This document shows, piece after piece, positions 30,355-40,005 of a DNA stretch of 64,000 bases; within the stretch, counting starts at the first letter, position 1; each line of letters opens with the position of its first letter. Location: NCBI RefSeq assembly GCF_026107455.2, contig NZ_JAPCHY010000011.1:124001-188000 (forward strand), in the 5' to 3' direction. A model generated the notes under the pieces. That model searched no databases and was not told the origin of the DNA. It was given only the letters and a program-made list of their open reading frames with translations. The stretch comes from Xanthomonas chitinilytica (GTDB lineage: Bacteria; Pseudomonadota; Gammaproteobacteria; Xanthomonadales; Xanthomonadaceae). The position numbers were made by a program, and so were the translations under genes.

Positions 30355-32113
30355 ACCCGCCCCGGCCAGGGAAAAATCGCTGCGCAAGCTGGGCAGCCTC
30401 GGCACCCTGTGGCCGTTCATCCGCCGTCATTACGGCCTGTTCGTGGCCTGGCTGGCGGCGCTGGCGGTGTCCTCGCTGGCCACCCTGAGCCTGCCGATGG
30501 CGGTGCGGCAGATGATCGACCACGGGTTTTCCGGCGGCGGCCAGATCAACCGCGCCTTCGCCCTGCTGCTGGCGGTGGCGGTGGTGCTGGCGCTGGCCAC
30601 GGCGGCGCGCTTCTTCTTCGTCTCGCTGCTGGGCGAGAAGGTGGTGGCCGACCTGCGCGGCCAGCTGTACGGCCACCTGATCGGCCTGGATGCCGGCTTC
30701 CACGACCGCAGCCGCAGCGGCGAACTGGTCTCGCGGCTGTCGGCCGACAGCGAACTGCTGCGCAGCGTGATCGGCTCGACCATGTCGGTGGCGCTGCGCA
30801 GTTCGGTCACCGTGGTCGGCAGCCTGGCGATGCTGTTCGTCACCAGCCCGCGGCTGGCCGCCTACGCACTGCTCGGCATCCCGCTGGCGGTGCTGCCGAT
30901 CGTGCTGGGCGCGCGCCGCCTGCAGAAGATCTCGCGTGCCAGCCAGGATCGGATCGCCGACGCCAACAGCCTGGCCGCCGAGACCCTGGGCGCGGTGCGC
31001 ACGGTACAGGCGCATGCGCGCGAACCCTACGAGCGCGGCCGCTTCGACCAGGCGCTGGCGGTATCGGTCGCCACCGCGCGGCGCCGCATCCGCACCCAGT
31101 CGATCGTCACCGCCGCGGCCATCATGCTGATCTTCGGCGCGATCGTGCTGGTGCTGTGGTCCGGCGCCCACGACGTGGTCGACGGGCGCATGAGCGCCGG
31201 CACGCTCGGCCAGTTCGTGCTGTACGCGCTGATCGGCGGCGGTTCCATCGGCGCGCTGGCCGAGGTCTGGAACGAGCTGCAGCGCGCCGCCGGCGGCATG
31301 GGCCGGATTTCCGAACTGCTGCAGGAAACCCCGCAGGTGGTGGCGCCGGCGCAACCGCAGGCGCTGCCGGTGCCGCTGCGCGGCGAGATCCGCTTCGAGG
31401 ACGTGCAGTTCCACTACCCGCAACGTCCCGACCGCGCGGCGCTGCAGGGCTTCGACCTGCACATCCGCCCCGGCGAGACGGTCGCGCTGGTCGGGCCTTC
31501 CGGTGCCGGCAAGAGCACCGTGCTGTCGCTGCTGCTGCGCTTCCACGATCCGCAGCAGGGCACGCTGTCCATCGATGGCGTCGACCTGCGCGATGTCGAT
31601 CCGGCGGCGCTGCGCCGGCAGATCGCGCTGGTGCCGCAGCAACCCACCCTGTTCGCCGCCAGCGCCGCCGACAACATCCGCTACGGCCGCCTGGAAGCCA
31701 GCGACGAGCAGATGCGGGCCGCCGCCCGCTCCGCCGAGGCCGACGACTTCCTGCAGCAACTGCCCGAGGGCTACGACAGCGACCTGGGCGAACGCGGCGC
31801 GCGCCTGTCCGGCGGCCAGCAGCAGCGCATCGCCATCGCCCGCGCCCTGCTCAAGGACGCGCCGATCCTGCTGCTGGACGAAGCCACCAGCGCACTGGAC
31901 GCGCAGAGCGAGCGCGCCGTGCAGCAGGCGCTGGAACGGTTGATGGCCGGCCGCACCACGCTGGTGATCGCGCACCGCCTGGCCACCGTGCTCAAGGCCG
32001 ACCGCATCGTGGTGATGGACCATGGCCGCATCGTCGCCCAGGGCACGCATGCCCAGCTGCTGGCCGAGGGCGGGCTGTATGCGGAGCTGGCGCGCCTGCA
32101 ATTCATCGACTGA
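30347..32113 (+). CDS. ABC exporter, fused membrane and ATPase domains (MsbA-like)
   Basis: A 588-aa half-exporter. The N-terminal 320 residues carry six membrane helices; the ATPase domain has Walker A LVGPSGAGKSTVLSLLLRF, signature LSGGQQQRIAIARALL, Walker B ILLLDEATSALD and H-loop VIAHRLATV. Members of this MsbA-related group work as homodimers, and many move lipids, peptides or drugs outward. Whether this is the lipid A flippase cannot be told: a dedicated msbA next to lpxK would be expected elsewhere. It is translationally overlapped with yigZ. Confidence 0.92.
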   Translation: MNEPAPAREKSLRKLGSLGTLWPFIRRHYGLFVAWLAALAVSSLATLSLPMAVRQMIDHGFSGGGQINRAFALLLAVAVVLALATAARFFFVSLLGEKVVADLRGQLYGHLIGLDAGFHDRSRSGELVSRLSADSELLRSVIGSTMSVALRSSVTVVGSLAMLFVTSPRLAAYALLGIPLAVLPIVLGARRLQKISRASQDRIADANSLAAETLGAVRTVQAHAREPYERGRFDQALAVSVATARRRIRTQSIVTAAAIMLIFGAIVLVLWSGAHDVVDGRMSAGTLGQFVLYALIGGGSIGALAEVWNELQRAAGGMGRISELLQETPQVVAPAQPQALPVPLRGEIRFEDVQFHYPQRPDRAALQGFDLHIRPGETVALVGPSGAGKSTVLSLLLRFHDPQQGTLSIDGVDLRDVDPAALRRQIALVPQQPTLFAASAADNIRYGRLEASDEQMRAAARSAEADDFLQQLPEGYDSDLGERGARLSGGQQQRIAIARALLKDAPILLLDEATSALDAQSERAVQQALERLMAGRTTLVIAHRLATVLKADRIVVMDHGRIVAQGTHAQLLAEGGLYAELARLQFID

Positions 32114-32197
32114 TGACAGGCCGCTAACGGCGGCCGTTGCATGCTCCCGCTGCCGGGCCGCGCCCGGCGCGATGCAACGGCTTCCAGGAGGCACCCC

Positions 32198-32398
32198 ATG
32201 GCTTTCCGGCAATTCCCCGCCATCGGCCCGGATGGCGAAACCTACGTCATCATCGAGTTCAAGGACGAGAAGAGCGGCAACGACGAGGGCGACGGCAACG
32301 GCGCGCCGCGCTACGAACTGGCCGATGGCCGCCACCTGATACGACGTGGCCGGCAATACGTCACTGCCGGAGGCGAGCTGACGCTGTCCGCGGCATGA
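32198..32398 (+). CDS. Small conserved-looking protein, 66 aa
   Basis: Strong AGGAGG seven bases before ATG 32198 supports a real gene. The product begins MAFRQFPAIGPDGETYVIIEF, has an acidic Gly-rich middle (KDEKSGNDEGDGNG), and ends in YELADGRHLIRRGRQYV. No known domain, signal peptide or membrane helix. The pattern of short beta-strands ending in polar turns could be one small beta-barrel. It lies 84 bp after the exporter gene. Function unknown. Confidence 0.7.
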   Translation: MAFRQFPAIGPDGETYVIIEFKDEKSGNDEGDGNGAPRYELADGRHLIRRGRQYVTAGGELTLSAA

Positions 32399-32490
32399 CC
32401 GCCGCGGCCGTGCCGTCGCCGGCGCAACGCATGCTGGTCAAATTTTGACCAGGCATCTTGACAGGCTTGTGCCGCGGGGCGTTCCGGCGG

Positions 32491-32499
32491 TTATCCACA
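32491..32499. promoter_or_regulatory. DnaA-box-like 9-mer TTATCCACA
   Basis: A perfect match to the DnaA consensus stands alone in the 155-bp gap between the 66-aa gene and tyrA, with a partial reverse copy (TGTGGATGG) at 32530-32538. Two sites alone do not make an origin; DnaA-dependent control of a neighbour or a chance hit are both possible. Confidence 0.4.
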
Positions 32500-32553
32500 T
32501 GTTTGTGCGCATTCCATCCACACCGCCTGTGGATGGATTCGGCGCTGCCGCCG

Positions 32554-33666
32554 TCAGCGCGGGAGTACCCGGCCGATGCCGCTGTCGTCGATCTCGCGCG
32601 CCGCGGCGGCCAATGCCTGCGGGTCGCTGTCGTGGTCGAAGCCGATGCGGAAATGCACCTCGCCCAGCGGCGTGCGCGAGGAATGGATCGAGGACAGGCT
32701 CACGCCATGGCGCTCGAACACGTGCAGCAGCTCGCGCAACGAGCCGGCGCAATCCCGCGGCAGGTAGACGCTCAATGCCCGGGTCTCGGTCAGGTCGGCC
32801 AGCAGGTAGCCGACCCGCTCGAAACTGTAGTTGCCCTCGCCCAGCGCGGCTTCGCCCAGCGCCTGGCGGTTGCGTTCGAGGAACTGCCGGCGGAACGCCT
32901 CGCGCGCGGCCTCGCTGCCGTCGCCGACCTGCGCGCGCAGTTGCCGCAGCTGATCCAGCAGCCGGTCCAGCATCCCGGCCACGTGCGGGTTGCCGAACTG
33001 GATGTCCTCGTAGATGGCCGGGTTCATCGACAGGATGCGGGCGATGATCGCCGTGTCCAGTTCGAACGAGGCCGAGCGGTAGGGCATCAGCGACGGCAGT
33101 TCGCCCAGTTGCGGCGCATATTCGCGCAGCACGCCGGCCTGGGCCAGGTGGGTGGCGTGCACCATCGCCTGCACCAGCGCCATGACCTTGTCGTGGTGCT
33201 CCGGCGTGGCCTGCACGCACTCGGCCTCCAGCGCCCCGCACAGCGCCTGCAGCCAGCCTTGCCAGTGCCGCAGGCGCGCCTGGCACACCACCAGCACCCG
33301 CCCCTTCAGCGTCGGCGCCTTCGGCGGCGCGGTCATCGGGTGCAACCCGGCGACGTCCGCCTGCGATTCCAGCATCGCCGCCACCGGCCCGGCCTTGACC
33401 GAGGTGACGTCCAGCCACAGCTTCCCGCGCTCGCGCCCGGCCGAGCGCCGCACGTAGTCGCCGATCAGCGCCGGCGTATGCCGGATCGGCGCCGAGAACA
33501 GCAGCACGTCGGCGCGCTCCAGCAGCGTCTCCGGACTGTCCGAGGCGGCATCGGCCGGATCGTGGCCGATCACCTCCAGGCCCATGCGCTCGCTGAAGAA
33601 CCGCCGCAGCCAGCGGCCGTAGGCACCGGCGCTGCCGACGATGCCGACTACCGCCGGTGTCCTCAT
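32554..33666 (-). CDS. tyrA: Prephenate dehydrogenase with C-terminal ACT-like domain
   Basis: A 370-aa protein. ATG 33666 starts MRTPAVVGIVGSAGAYGRWL, a Rossmann loop; WLDVTSVKAGP and GLHPMTAPP are TyrA blocks; the helical dimer domain includes PYRSASFELD. The C-terminal 80 residues (ETRALSVYLPRDCAGSLRELLHVFERHGVSL) form an ACT domain, likely the tyrosine sensor. Mono-functional forms oxidise prephenate to 4-hydroxyphenylpyruvate with NAD+. No chorismate mutase domain is present. It overlaps pdxY as ATGA, so the two are co-translated. Confidence 0.9.
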   Translation of the reverse strand: MRTPAVVGIVGSAGAYGRWLRRFFSERMGLEVIGHDPADAASDSPETLLERADVLLFSAPIRHTPALIGDYVRRSAGRERGKLWLDVTSVKAGPVAAMLESQADVAGLHPMTAPPKAPTLKGRVLVVCQARLRHWQGWLQALCGALEAECVQATPEHHDKVMALVQAMVHATHLAQAGVLREYAPQLGELPSLMPYRSASFELDTAIIARILSMNPAIYEDIQFGNPHVAGMLDRLLDQLRQLRAQVGDGSEAAREAFRRQFLERNRQALGEAALGEGNYSFERVGYLLADLTETRALSVYLPRDCAGSLRELLHVFERHGVSLSSIHSSRTPLGEVHFRIGFDHDSDPQALAAAAREIDDSGIGRVLPR

Positions 33667-34571
33667 GCCAGGCGCTCGGCGCGGAAACGGTCGGGCAGCG
33701 ACAGCGCCGCCGGCGCCGCGGCCAGCACGTCGAATTCCTCGTGGCCCGCCGCCAGGGTCGCTTCCAACGCCGCATGCACGCCCGCGATCGCGCGCCCCAC
33801 TGCCGCCTCGAAGGCCTCGCCCTTCAGCAGGAAGCCGACCAGCAGCGACATCAGCACGTCGCCGGTGCCGGCCACGTCCACCGGCAGGTGCGGCGAGGTC
33901 CAGCGCCAGATCGCGTCGCGGCCGACGGCCAGCGTCACCAGCTGGCCGGGATCGCCGGAAACGCTGTGCGCGATCACCCATTGCGGGCCGCGCGCCAGCA
34001 GCGCGCGCGACGCGGCGATGGCATCGTCCTGCGCCAGGCTCGGCATGCCGGTGAGGCGGCCCAACTCGAACGCATTGGGTGTCACCAGCCAGGCGTGCGG
34101 CAGCAGCCGTTCGGCGAAGATGGCTTCCAGGCCCGGCTCGACGTAGGGCCCGGTGTGGGTATCGCCGATCACCGGATCCAGGCAGTAGCGCAGGTTGGGC
34201 GCCTGCGGCAATGCCGTCTCCAGCCAGTCGGCGAAGGCCGCGCCATTGGCGACGCTGCCGAAGTAGCCCGACACCAGCGCACCGGCACGCTGCGGCAGGC
34301 CGCGTTCGCTGGCGCCCAGCAGCAGGTCGGCCAGCCAGTCCGCCGGCAATACCCGGCCGCGCAGGGTCGGATAGAACGGCGCATTGCTGAGCAGGGTGGT
34401 CGGTATTTCCGCCACCCGCAGGCCCAGCGCGCGCAGCGGCGGCACCGCCGCGCTGTTGCCGGCGTGGCCGTAGACCAGTTGCGATTGCACCGAGATCACG
34501 TCCACCGGCGAAGGCCCTTCGGGGCGTTGCCGGCGACCGTGCACGAGATGGCTGTGGTCGGATTCGTTCAT
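33663..34571 (-). CDS. pdxY: Pyridoxal kinase
   Basis: A 302-aa PfkB-fold kinase that phosphorylates pyridoxal to PLP in vitamin B6 salvage. DVISVQSQLVYGHAGNSAA is the substrate-binding start, CLDPVIGD and the Gly-rich anion hole DVAGTGDVLMSLLVGFLL are the catalytic blocks, Asp in GTGD being the base. A start at ATG 34571 gives an N-terminal extension of about 20 residues relative to E. coli PdxY. It is the upstream gene of the pdxY-tyrA pair; PLP-dependent transamination follows TyrA in tyrosine synthesis. Confidence 0.92.
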   Translation of the reverse strand: MNESDHSHLVHGRRQRPEGPSPVDVISVQSQLVYGHAGNSAAVPPLRALGLRVAEIPTTLLSNAPFYPTLRGRVLPADWLADLLLGASERGLPQRAGALVSGYFGSVANGAAFADWLETALPQAPNLRYCLDPVIGDTHTGPYVEPGLEAIFAERLLPHAWLVTPNAFELGRLTGMPSLAQDDAIAASRALLARGPQWVIAHSVSGDPGQLVTLAVGRDAIWRWTSPHLPVDVAGTGDVLMSLLVGFLLKGEAFEAAVGRAIAGVHAALEATLAAGHEEFDVLAAAPAALSLPDRFRAERLA

Positions 34572-34729
34572 CGCCGCATTTTACGGCCGTATGCCGGCGG
34601 CCGGCGGCATCGATGCACATGCAACCAAGGCGTCGACCGGCTGCGATTCGACCAGCGGCCCGGCGAGGCCGGTCTCCTCCCGTTCAATCATCCGCGGGAG
34701 AAACACATTCCCGGGGCGGGGCGGAAAGC

Positions 34730-34791
34730 TCGCGACTGACGTCGCTCCTACAGGGAGCAGGAAGGTGTTGTAGGAGCGACGTCAGTCGCGA
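34730..34791. repeat. REP-like inverted pair (copy 2), perfect
   Basis: TCGCGACTGACGTCGCTCCT with two further bases (34730-34751) and its exact complement (34770-34791) are separated by 18 bp. Each half has the internal hairpin GCGAC-GTCA-GTCGC. This is the best-preserved of the three pairs in the window. Confidence 0.88.
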
Positions 34792-34822
34792 CCGATGGGA
34801 ACCTCGACCGCCCTGACAGACC

Positions 34823-34850
34823 AAAAAAAAAGCCGCAGCAGGCTGCGGCC
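34823..34850 (-). terminator. Rho-independent terminator of the dnaK-dnaJ transcript
   Basis: On the minus strand GCCGCAG-CCTG-CTGCGGC is followed by nine T (the A-run at 34823-34831). It lies 28 bp after the dnaJ stop and is the clearest intrinsic terminator in the window. Confidence 0.92.
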
Positions 34851-34877
34851 TTTTCGCAGCGGAGAACCCCGCCGCAA

Positions 34878-35999
34878 TCAGGACGAGGTCATCCGGTCCC
34901 AGAAGCCCTTGACGCCATCGATGAAGGTGGCCGACTTGGGCGAATGCTTGCGTGCCTCCTCGCCGATGAAGGTGGCCTCGAACTGCTCCAGCAGCTTGCG
35001 CTGCTCGGCGGTGAGGTTGACCGGGGTTTCCACCACCACCCGGCAGTACAGGTCGCCCTCGCTGCGGCTGCGCACCGAGCGCACGCCCTTGCCGCGCAGG
35101 CGGAACAGCTTGCCGGTCTGGGTTTCGGCGGGGATGCGGATTTCCGCCTCGCCGCCCAGCGTGGCCACGCGCACGGTATCGCCCAGCGCGGCCTGCGAGA
35201 TGCGGATCGGCACGTCGCAATGCAGGTCGTCGCCGTCGCGCTGGAAGATCGGGTGCTCGCGCACGCGCACTTCCACGTACAGGTCACCCGGCGGCGTACC
35301 GACCGGCCCCGCTTCGCCCTCGCCCGCCAGGCGGATGCGGTCGCCGTTGTCGACGCCGGCCGGAATCTTGACCGACAGCACCTTGTCTTCTTCCACGCGC
35401 CCGGCGCCACGGCAGGTCTTGCACGGGCTCTGGATGATCTGCCCGCGGCCGCCGCAGTTGTGGCAGGCCTGCTGCATGGCGAAGATGCCGCGCTGGATGC
35501 GCACCTGGCCGCGGCCGTGGCAGACGTTGCAGGTCTCGACCTTGCCGTCCTCCGAGCCGCTGCCGCGGCAGTCGCCGCATTCGGCCAGGGTCGGGATTTC
35601 GATGCGGCGCTCGACGCCCATCACCGCTTCTTCGAGGTCCAGCTCCATCACGTAGCCGATGTCGGCGCCGCGACGCGCCTGGCGCGAACCGCCACCACCA
35701 CCGAAGATGTTGCCGAAGATGTCGCCGAAGATGTCGCCCATGTCCGGGCCGCCAGCGCCGCCGCCCATGCCATGCTCGAACGCGGCGTGGCCATGGGCGT
35801 CGTACATGCGGCGCTTGTTGCCGTCGGACAGGACTTCGTAAGCCTCCTTGCACTCCTTGAACGCCGCCTCGGCGGCGCTGTCGCCCGGGTTGCGGTCCGG
35901 GTGGTGCTTCATCGCGCAGCGGCGATAGGCCTTCTTCAGTTCTTCGTCGCCGGCAGTGCGGGAAACCCCCAGTACCTCGTAATAGTCACGCTTGCTCAT
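34878..35999 (-). CDS. dnaJ: Chaperone DnaJ
   Basis: A 373-aa Hsp40 that delivers substrates to DnaK and stimulates its ATPase. The J domain is at residues 1-70 with the HPD motif in [12 protein letters not shown] Gly/Phe-rich region follows. Four zinc repeats come next: [24 protein letters not shown] and CKTCRGAG. The C-terminal substrate domain contains [18 protein letters not shown]. Size equals E. coli DnaJ (376). It is the last gene of hrcA-grpE-dnaK-dnaJ, after a 158-bp gap from dnaK with a hairpin. Confidence 0.97.
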   Translation of the reverse strand: MSKRDYYEVLGVSRTAGDEELKKAYRRCAMKHHPDRNPGDSAAEAAFKECKEAYEVLSDGNKRRMYDAHGHAAFEHGMGGGAGGPDMGDIFGDIFGNIFGGGGGSRQARRGADIGYVMELDLEEAVMGVERRIEIPTLAECGDCRGSGSEDGKVETCNVCHGRGQVRIQRGIFAMQQACHNCGGRGQIIQSPCKTCRGAGRVEEDKVLSVKIPAGVDNGDRIRLAGEGEAGPVGTPPGDLYVEVRVREHPIFQRDGDDLHCDVPIRISQAALGDTVRVATLGGEAEIRIPAETQTGKLFRLRGKGVRSVRSRSEGDLYCRVVVETPVNLTAEQRKLLEQFEATFIGEEARKHSPKSATFIDGVKGFWDRMTSS

Positions 36000-36119
36000 A
36001 TCGTGGATCGGTGTCCGGATAGTCGGGATTCGTCAAGACGAAGGAGCGGAATCTCGTCCGCTCCCGCGCCGGGCGCCCCGACAGGCCGGTTGGCTGTCAG
36101 GACCATTCGATACGACGAA

Positions 36120-36143
36120 GGGACGCTGCCGTTGCAGCGTCCC
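36120..36143 (-). terminator. Hairpin between dnaK and dnaJ
   Basis: GGGACGCTGC and GCAGCGTCCC make a perfect 10-bp stem around CGTT, 15 bp after the dnaK stop. No T-run follows on the minus strand, so partial termination or an RNA end-protecting structure, lowering DnaJ relative to DnaK, is more likely than a full stop. Confidence 0.6.
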
Positions 36144-36157
36144 CCGCCATGTCCGGA

Positions 36158-38092
36158 TCAGGACTTCTTGTCGTCCTTGACTTCGGTGAACTCGGCATCG
36201 ACGACGTCGTCGTGCTTGGCCGAGGACGCGCCGGCACCGGTATCGGCACCGCCGGCGTCACTGCCCTGCTCGGCCGCGGCCGCGGCGGCATACAGCGACT
36301 GGCCGGCTTCCTCCAGCGCCTTCGACTTGGCTTCGATCTGCGCCTTGTCGTCGCCCTTCATCGCCGTCTCCAGGTCGGCCAGCGCCGACTCGACCTTGCC
36401 GATCACGTCGCCGCCGACCTTGCTGCCGTGCTCGGTGATCGCGGTGCGGGTGGCGTGGATCAGGCCGTCGGCCTGGTTGCGTGCCTGCACCAGCTCCTGG
36501 AACTTCTTGTCTTCCTCGCGGTTGGCTTCGGCGTCGGCCACCATCCGCGCGATCTCTTCCTCGGACAGGCCCGAACCGGCCTTGATCTCGACCTTCTGTT
36601 CCTTGTTGGTCTTCTTGTCCTTGGCCGACACGTGCAGGATGCCGTTGGCGTCGATGTCGAACGACACCTCCACCTGCGGCAGGCCGCGCGGCGCCGGCTC
36701 GATGCCGGACAGGTCGAACTTGGCCAGCGACTTGTTGTAGCGGGCCTGGTCGCGCTCACCCTGCAGCACGTGCACGGTCACCGCCGACTGGTTGTCCTCG
36801 GCCGTGGAGAAAGTCTGCGAGGCCTTGGTCGGGATGGTGGTGTTCTTCTCGATGATCTTGGTGAACACGCCGCCCAGGGTCTCGATGCCCAGCGACAGCG
36901 GGGTCACGTCCAGCAGCAGCACGTCCTTAACGTCGCCCCCCAGCACGCCGCCCTGGATCGCCGCACCCAGCGCCACGGCTTCGTCCGGGTTGACGTCCTT
37001 GCGCGGTTCCTTGCCGAAGAACTCGGTCACCGCCTGCTGCACCTTGGGCATGCGGGTCTGGCCGCCGACCAGGATGATCTCGCCGATGTCGCTGGTGCGC
37101 AGGCCGGCATCGTTCAGGGCGATGCGGCACGGCTCGATCGAACGCTTGATCAGCTCCTCCACCAGCGCTTCCAGCTTGGCGCGGGTCAGCTTGATGTTCA
37201 GGTGCTTCGGACCGGAGGCGTCGGCGGTGACGTACGGCAGATTCACTTCGGTCTGCTGCGCGCTGGACAGCTCGATCTTGGCGCGCTCGGCCGCATCCTT
37301 CAGGCGCTGCAGCGCCAGCGGATCCTTGCGCAGGTCGATGCCCTGGTCCTTCTGGAACTCGTCGACCAGGTACTCGATGACGCGGTTGTCGAAGTCTTCG
37401 CCGCCCAGGAAGGTGTCGCCGTTGGTGGCCAGCACCTCGAACTGCTTCTCGCCGTCGACGTTGGCGATCTCGATGATCGACACGTCGAAGGTGCCGCCGC
37501 CCAGGTCGTAGACCACGATCTTGCGGTCCTTGCCGTCGCCCTTGTCCAGGCCATAGGCCAGGGCCGCGGCGGTCGGCTCGTTGATGATGCGCTTGACGTC
37601 CAGGCCGGCGATGCGGCCGGCGTCCTTGGTCGCCTGGCGCTGGCTGTCGTTGAAGTAGGCCGGCACGGTGATGACCGCCTCGGTGACCTTCTCGCCCAGG
37701 AAGTCCTCGGCGGTCTTCTTCATCTTCTCCAGCACGCGCGCGGAAATCTCCTGCGGCGCCATCTTCTTGCCGTCGCTGCCCTGCACCCAGGCGTCGCCGT
37801 TGTCGTGGGCGATGATGGCGTACGGGACGTGGGCGATGTCCTTCTGCACTTCGCCGTCGGTGAACTTGCGGCCGATCAGGCGCTTGACGGCGTAGAAGGT
37901 GTTCTTGGGGTTGGTGACGGCCTGGCGCTTGGCCGAGGCGCCCACCAGCACTTCGCCGTCCTTGGTGTAGGCGACGATGGAAGGCGTGGTGCGGTCGCCC
38001 TCCGAGTTTTCGATGACGCGGGCCTTGCCGCCGTCCATGATCGCCACGCACGAGTTGGTGGTGCCGAGGTCGATACCGATGATCTTGCCCAT
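36158..38092 (-). CDS. dnaK: Chaperone DnaK (Hsp70)
   Basis: A 644-aa ATP-dependent chaperone. The actin-like ATPase domain opens [19 protein letters not shown], with [16 protein letters not shown] and [14 protein letters not shown] (three Hsp70 signatures). The linker [16 protein letters not shown] leads to the substrate domain. The C-terminal tail is Ala/Gly-rich and ends [13 protein letters not shown], the J-protein contact common to bacterial DnaK. Length matches E. coli (638). Lies 149 bp after grpE and 158 bp before dnaJ. Confidence 0.98.
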   Translation of the reverse strand: MGKIIGIDLGTTNSCVAIMDGGKARVIENSEGDRTTPSIVAYTKDGEVLVGASAKRQAVTNPKNTFYAVKRLIGRKFTDGEVQKDIAHVPYAIIAHDNGDAWVQGSDGKKMAPQEISARVLEKMKKTAEDFLGEKVTEAVITVPAYFNDSQRQATKDAGRIAGLDVKRIINEPTAAALAYGLDKGDGKDRKIVVYDLGGGTFDVSIIEIANVDGEKQFEVLATNGDTFLGGEDFDNRVIEYLVDEFQKDQGIDLRKDPLALQRLKDAAERAKIELSSAQQTEVNLPYVTADASGPKHLNIKLTRAKLEALVEELIKRSIEPCRIALNDAGLRTSDIGEIILVGGQTRMPKVQQAVTEFFGKEPRKDVNPDEAVALGAAIQGGVLGGDVKDVLLLDVTPLSLGIETLGGVFTKIIEKNTTIPTKASQTFSTAEDNQSAVTVHVLQGERDQARYNKSLAKFDLSGIEPAPRGLPQVEVSFDIDANGILHVSAKDKKTNKEQKVEIKAGSGLSEEEIARMVADAEANREEDKKFQELVQARNQADGLIHATRTAITEHGSKVGGDVIGKVESALADLETAMKGDDKAQIEAKSKALEEAGQSLYAAAAAAEQGSDAGGADTGAGASSAKHDDVVDAEFTEVKDDKKS

Positions 38093-38241
38093 GAGGGAGA
38101 CTCCTGAAAGATGCGTATGCCGTCCGGCCGCTGCCGGGTTATGGATGGGATGTGGGGGATGCCCGTTTCACATTCAAGCCGTCCCCGTGACGCTGTGTGC
38201 CGCTGCCGGGGCCTGTTAAGCGACCGGCCGGCGGCGACGGC

Positions 38242-38760
38242 TCAGTCGGCCCTGGCCACCACCACCAGCGCCGGCCGCAGCAGGCGCCCGTTGAGCAGGT
38301 AGCCCTTCTGGAACACCGTGACCACGTGACCCGGGGCGATTCCGTGGGCCTCCACCTGGCTGATGGCCTGGTGGTGCTCGGGGTTGAACGCTTCGCCGGC
38401 CGGGTCCAGCAGGGTGAGGCCGTTGTCGGCGGCCACCTTGAGCAGCTGCTTGTAGGTCAGCTCCAGGCCATCGCGCAGCGGGCTGGCCTCGGCACCGGCG
38501 GCATTGAGGCCGGCATCGAGGCTGTCGAACACCGGCAGCAGGTCGCCCAGCAGCTTCTCGTTGGCGAACTTGCGGGCCTGCTCGACATCGCGCGCGATGC
38601 GCTTGCGCTGGTTCTCCAGGTCGGCGCGCTCGCGCAGGGAATCGGCCTTCAGCAGCGCAAGCTCGTTGCGCAGGGCTTCCAGCTGCTCCTGCAGCGGATC
38701 CACCGGCGTCTGCGGTTCGGAGGGGTTTTCAGAATCGAATTCGGGGTGGTCTTGGTTCAT
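38242..38760 (-). CDS. grpE: Nucleotide exchange factor GrpE
   Basis: A 172-aa protein that opens the DnaK nucleotide cleft. An acidic N-terminal tail is followed by a long helix ([21 protein letters not shown] heptads) with [21 protein letters not shown], then the beta domain with [13 protein letters not shown] and [24 protein letters not shown], a family signature. Second gene of the heat-shock operon, 64 bp after hrcA. Confidence 0.95.
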   Translation of the reverse strand: MNQDHPEFDSENPSEPQTPVDPLQEQLEALRNELALLKADSLRERADLENQRKRIARDVEQARKFANEKLLGDLLPVFDSLDAGLNAAGAEASPLRDGLELTYKQLLKVAADNGLTLLDPAGEAFNPEHHQAISQVEAHGIAPGHVVTVFQKGYLLNGRLLRPALVVVARAD

Positions 38761-38824
38761 TTCCGGTTCCCAGGCGAAGGTCTGCCGCCTACTCCGACCA
38801 CGTATGTGGGCAGGTTGGGCGGAT

Positions 38825-39892
38825 TCAAGCCGGAGCGCCCTCGGCGGCTGGCGGCGGCACCTCCAGCGCCTCGCCCAGCACTTCGGCGGCGGTCTGCACC
38901 AGCGGGATCACCCGGTCGTAGGCCATGCGCTTGGGGCCGATCACGCCCAGCACCCCCAGCACCTGGCCGCCGGCCACGTAGGGCGCAGTGACCAGCGACA
39001 CGCTTTCCAACGGCACCATGCCGGTTTCCTCGCCGATGAAGATGCGCATGCCCGGCGCCTGGATGGTGCGCTCGAGCAGTTGCAGGATCTCGCGCTTGCT
39101 GGCGAACAGTTCGAACAGTTCGCGCAGCCGGTCCAGGTCGCCCAGGTCCTGCACCCCCATCAGCCGGGTCTGCCCGGCCAGCACCACGTCGTCCTCGCCC
39201 GGCACCAGCGCCTGTTCGGCCAGGTCCACGCTGTGCGCCAGCAACTGCTCCATTTCCGCCTGCGCGTTGCGCAGGTCCTGCAGCAACCGGTGGCGGATCT
39301 CGGTCACCGGCCGCCCGGCGAAATGCGCGTTCAGGTAGTTGGCCACCCGTTCCAGCTCGTCCGGCCGGTACGCCCGGCGCGGCGCGATGACCCGGTTCTG
39401 CACCTCGTTGTCGGAGAACACCAGGATCGCCAGCACCCGGCGCGGCTCCAGCGACACGAAGTCGATGTGCCGGAACGCGAACTGCTCGCGGCGCGGCGCG
39501 CTGACCACGCCGACGAAGCGGGTCATCGCCGACAGCAGCTCCGAGGCGCTGCCCAGCAGGGTCTGGGTGCCGCTGCCCGAGGCCAGTTCGCTGCGCAGCC
39601 GGCTCACTTCGTTCTCGCCCGGCGGCCGCATCTGCACCAGGCTGTCGACGAACACCCGGTAGCCCTGCGCGGTGGGCACCCGCCCGGCCGAGGTATGCGG
39701 CGAACTGAGCAGCCCCAGGTCCTCCAGGTCGCCCAGGATGTTGCGGATCGTGGCCGGGCTCACGTCCAGCCCGGCGTGCCGCGCCAGCGTCTGCGAGCCG
39801 ACCGGCTCGCCATCGCTGATATAGCGCGAGATCAGCGTGCGCAGCAGCTGGCGCGCACGCGGGGCAAGCGGTGGCAGGGAAGACGGATGCAT
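38825..39892 (-). CDS. hrcA: Heat-inducible repressor HrcA
   Basis: A 355-aa repressor. The N-terminal winged helix ([21 protein letters not shown], then [18 protein letters not shown] and the wing [16 protein letters not shown]) is followed by a GAF-like domain. HrcA binds CIRCE elements, usually at groESL and itself, and needs GroE to fold. I found no CIRCE (TTAGCACTC-N9-GAGTGCTAA) in the upstream 113 bp. So this operon may be controlled by a sigma factor, with HrcA acting on groESL elsewhere. It is divergent from recN. Confidence 0.94.
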   Translation of the reverse strand: MHPSSLPPLAPRARQLLRTLISRYISDGEPVGSQTLARHAGLDVSPATIRNILGDLEDLGLLSSPHTSAGRVPTAQGYRVFVDSLVQMRPPGENEVSRLRSELASGSGTQTLLGSASELLSAMTRFVGVVSAPRREQFAFRHIDFVSLEPRRVLAILVFSDNEVQNRVIAPRRAYRPDELERVANYLNAHFAGRPVTEIRHRLLQDLRNAQAEMEQLLAHSVDLAEQALVPGEDDVVLAGQTRLMGVQDLGDLDRLRELFELFASKREILQLLERTIQAPGMRIFIGEETGMVPLESVSLVTAPYVAGGQVLGVLGVIGPKRMAYDRVIPLVQTAAEVLGEALEVPPPAAEGAPA

Positions 39893-39918
39893 GGACTCAG
39901 CCTGTGAGATCGCACACT

Positions 39919-39947
39919 AGATAATGTCACCCTGCCCCCGTTGGCAA
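39919..39947 (-). promoter_or_regulatory. Candidate promoter of the hrcA-grpE-dnaK-dnaJ operon
   Basis: On the minus strand TTGCCA (39947-39942) and TTATCT (39924-39919) are 17 bp apart, about 27 bp before the hrcA start. The extended CTTGCCA also resembles the -35 of heat-shock sigma-32 promoters, but the CCCCAT-type -10 is not present. Confidence 0.45.
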
Positions 39948-40005
39948 GCCATTGGACCACCTTCGCGCGCGTGCTAGCTTTGCGCGGCCCTTCAGCCCCT
40001 CGACC

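Larger units (their letters stand above)
34572..34877. other. Intergenic region between pdxY and dnaJ
   Basis: This 306-bp gap holds the REP-like pair at 34730-34791, the dnaJ terminator at 34823-34850, and the promoter region of leftward pdxY. No reading frame in it looks like a gene. Confidence 0.6.

Noticed and set aside
30347..32113. Calling the exporter msbA itself
   Set aside because: No lpxK or lipid A gene adjoins it, and this family has many members; only MsbA-like is supported.
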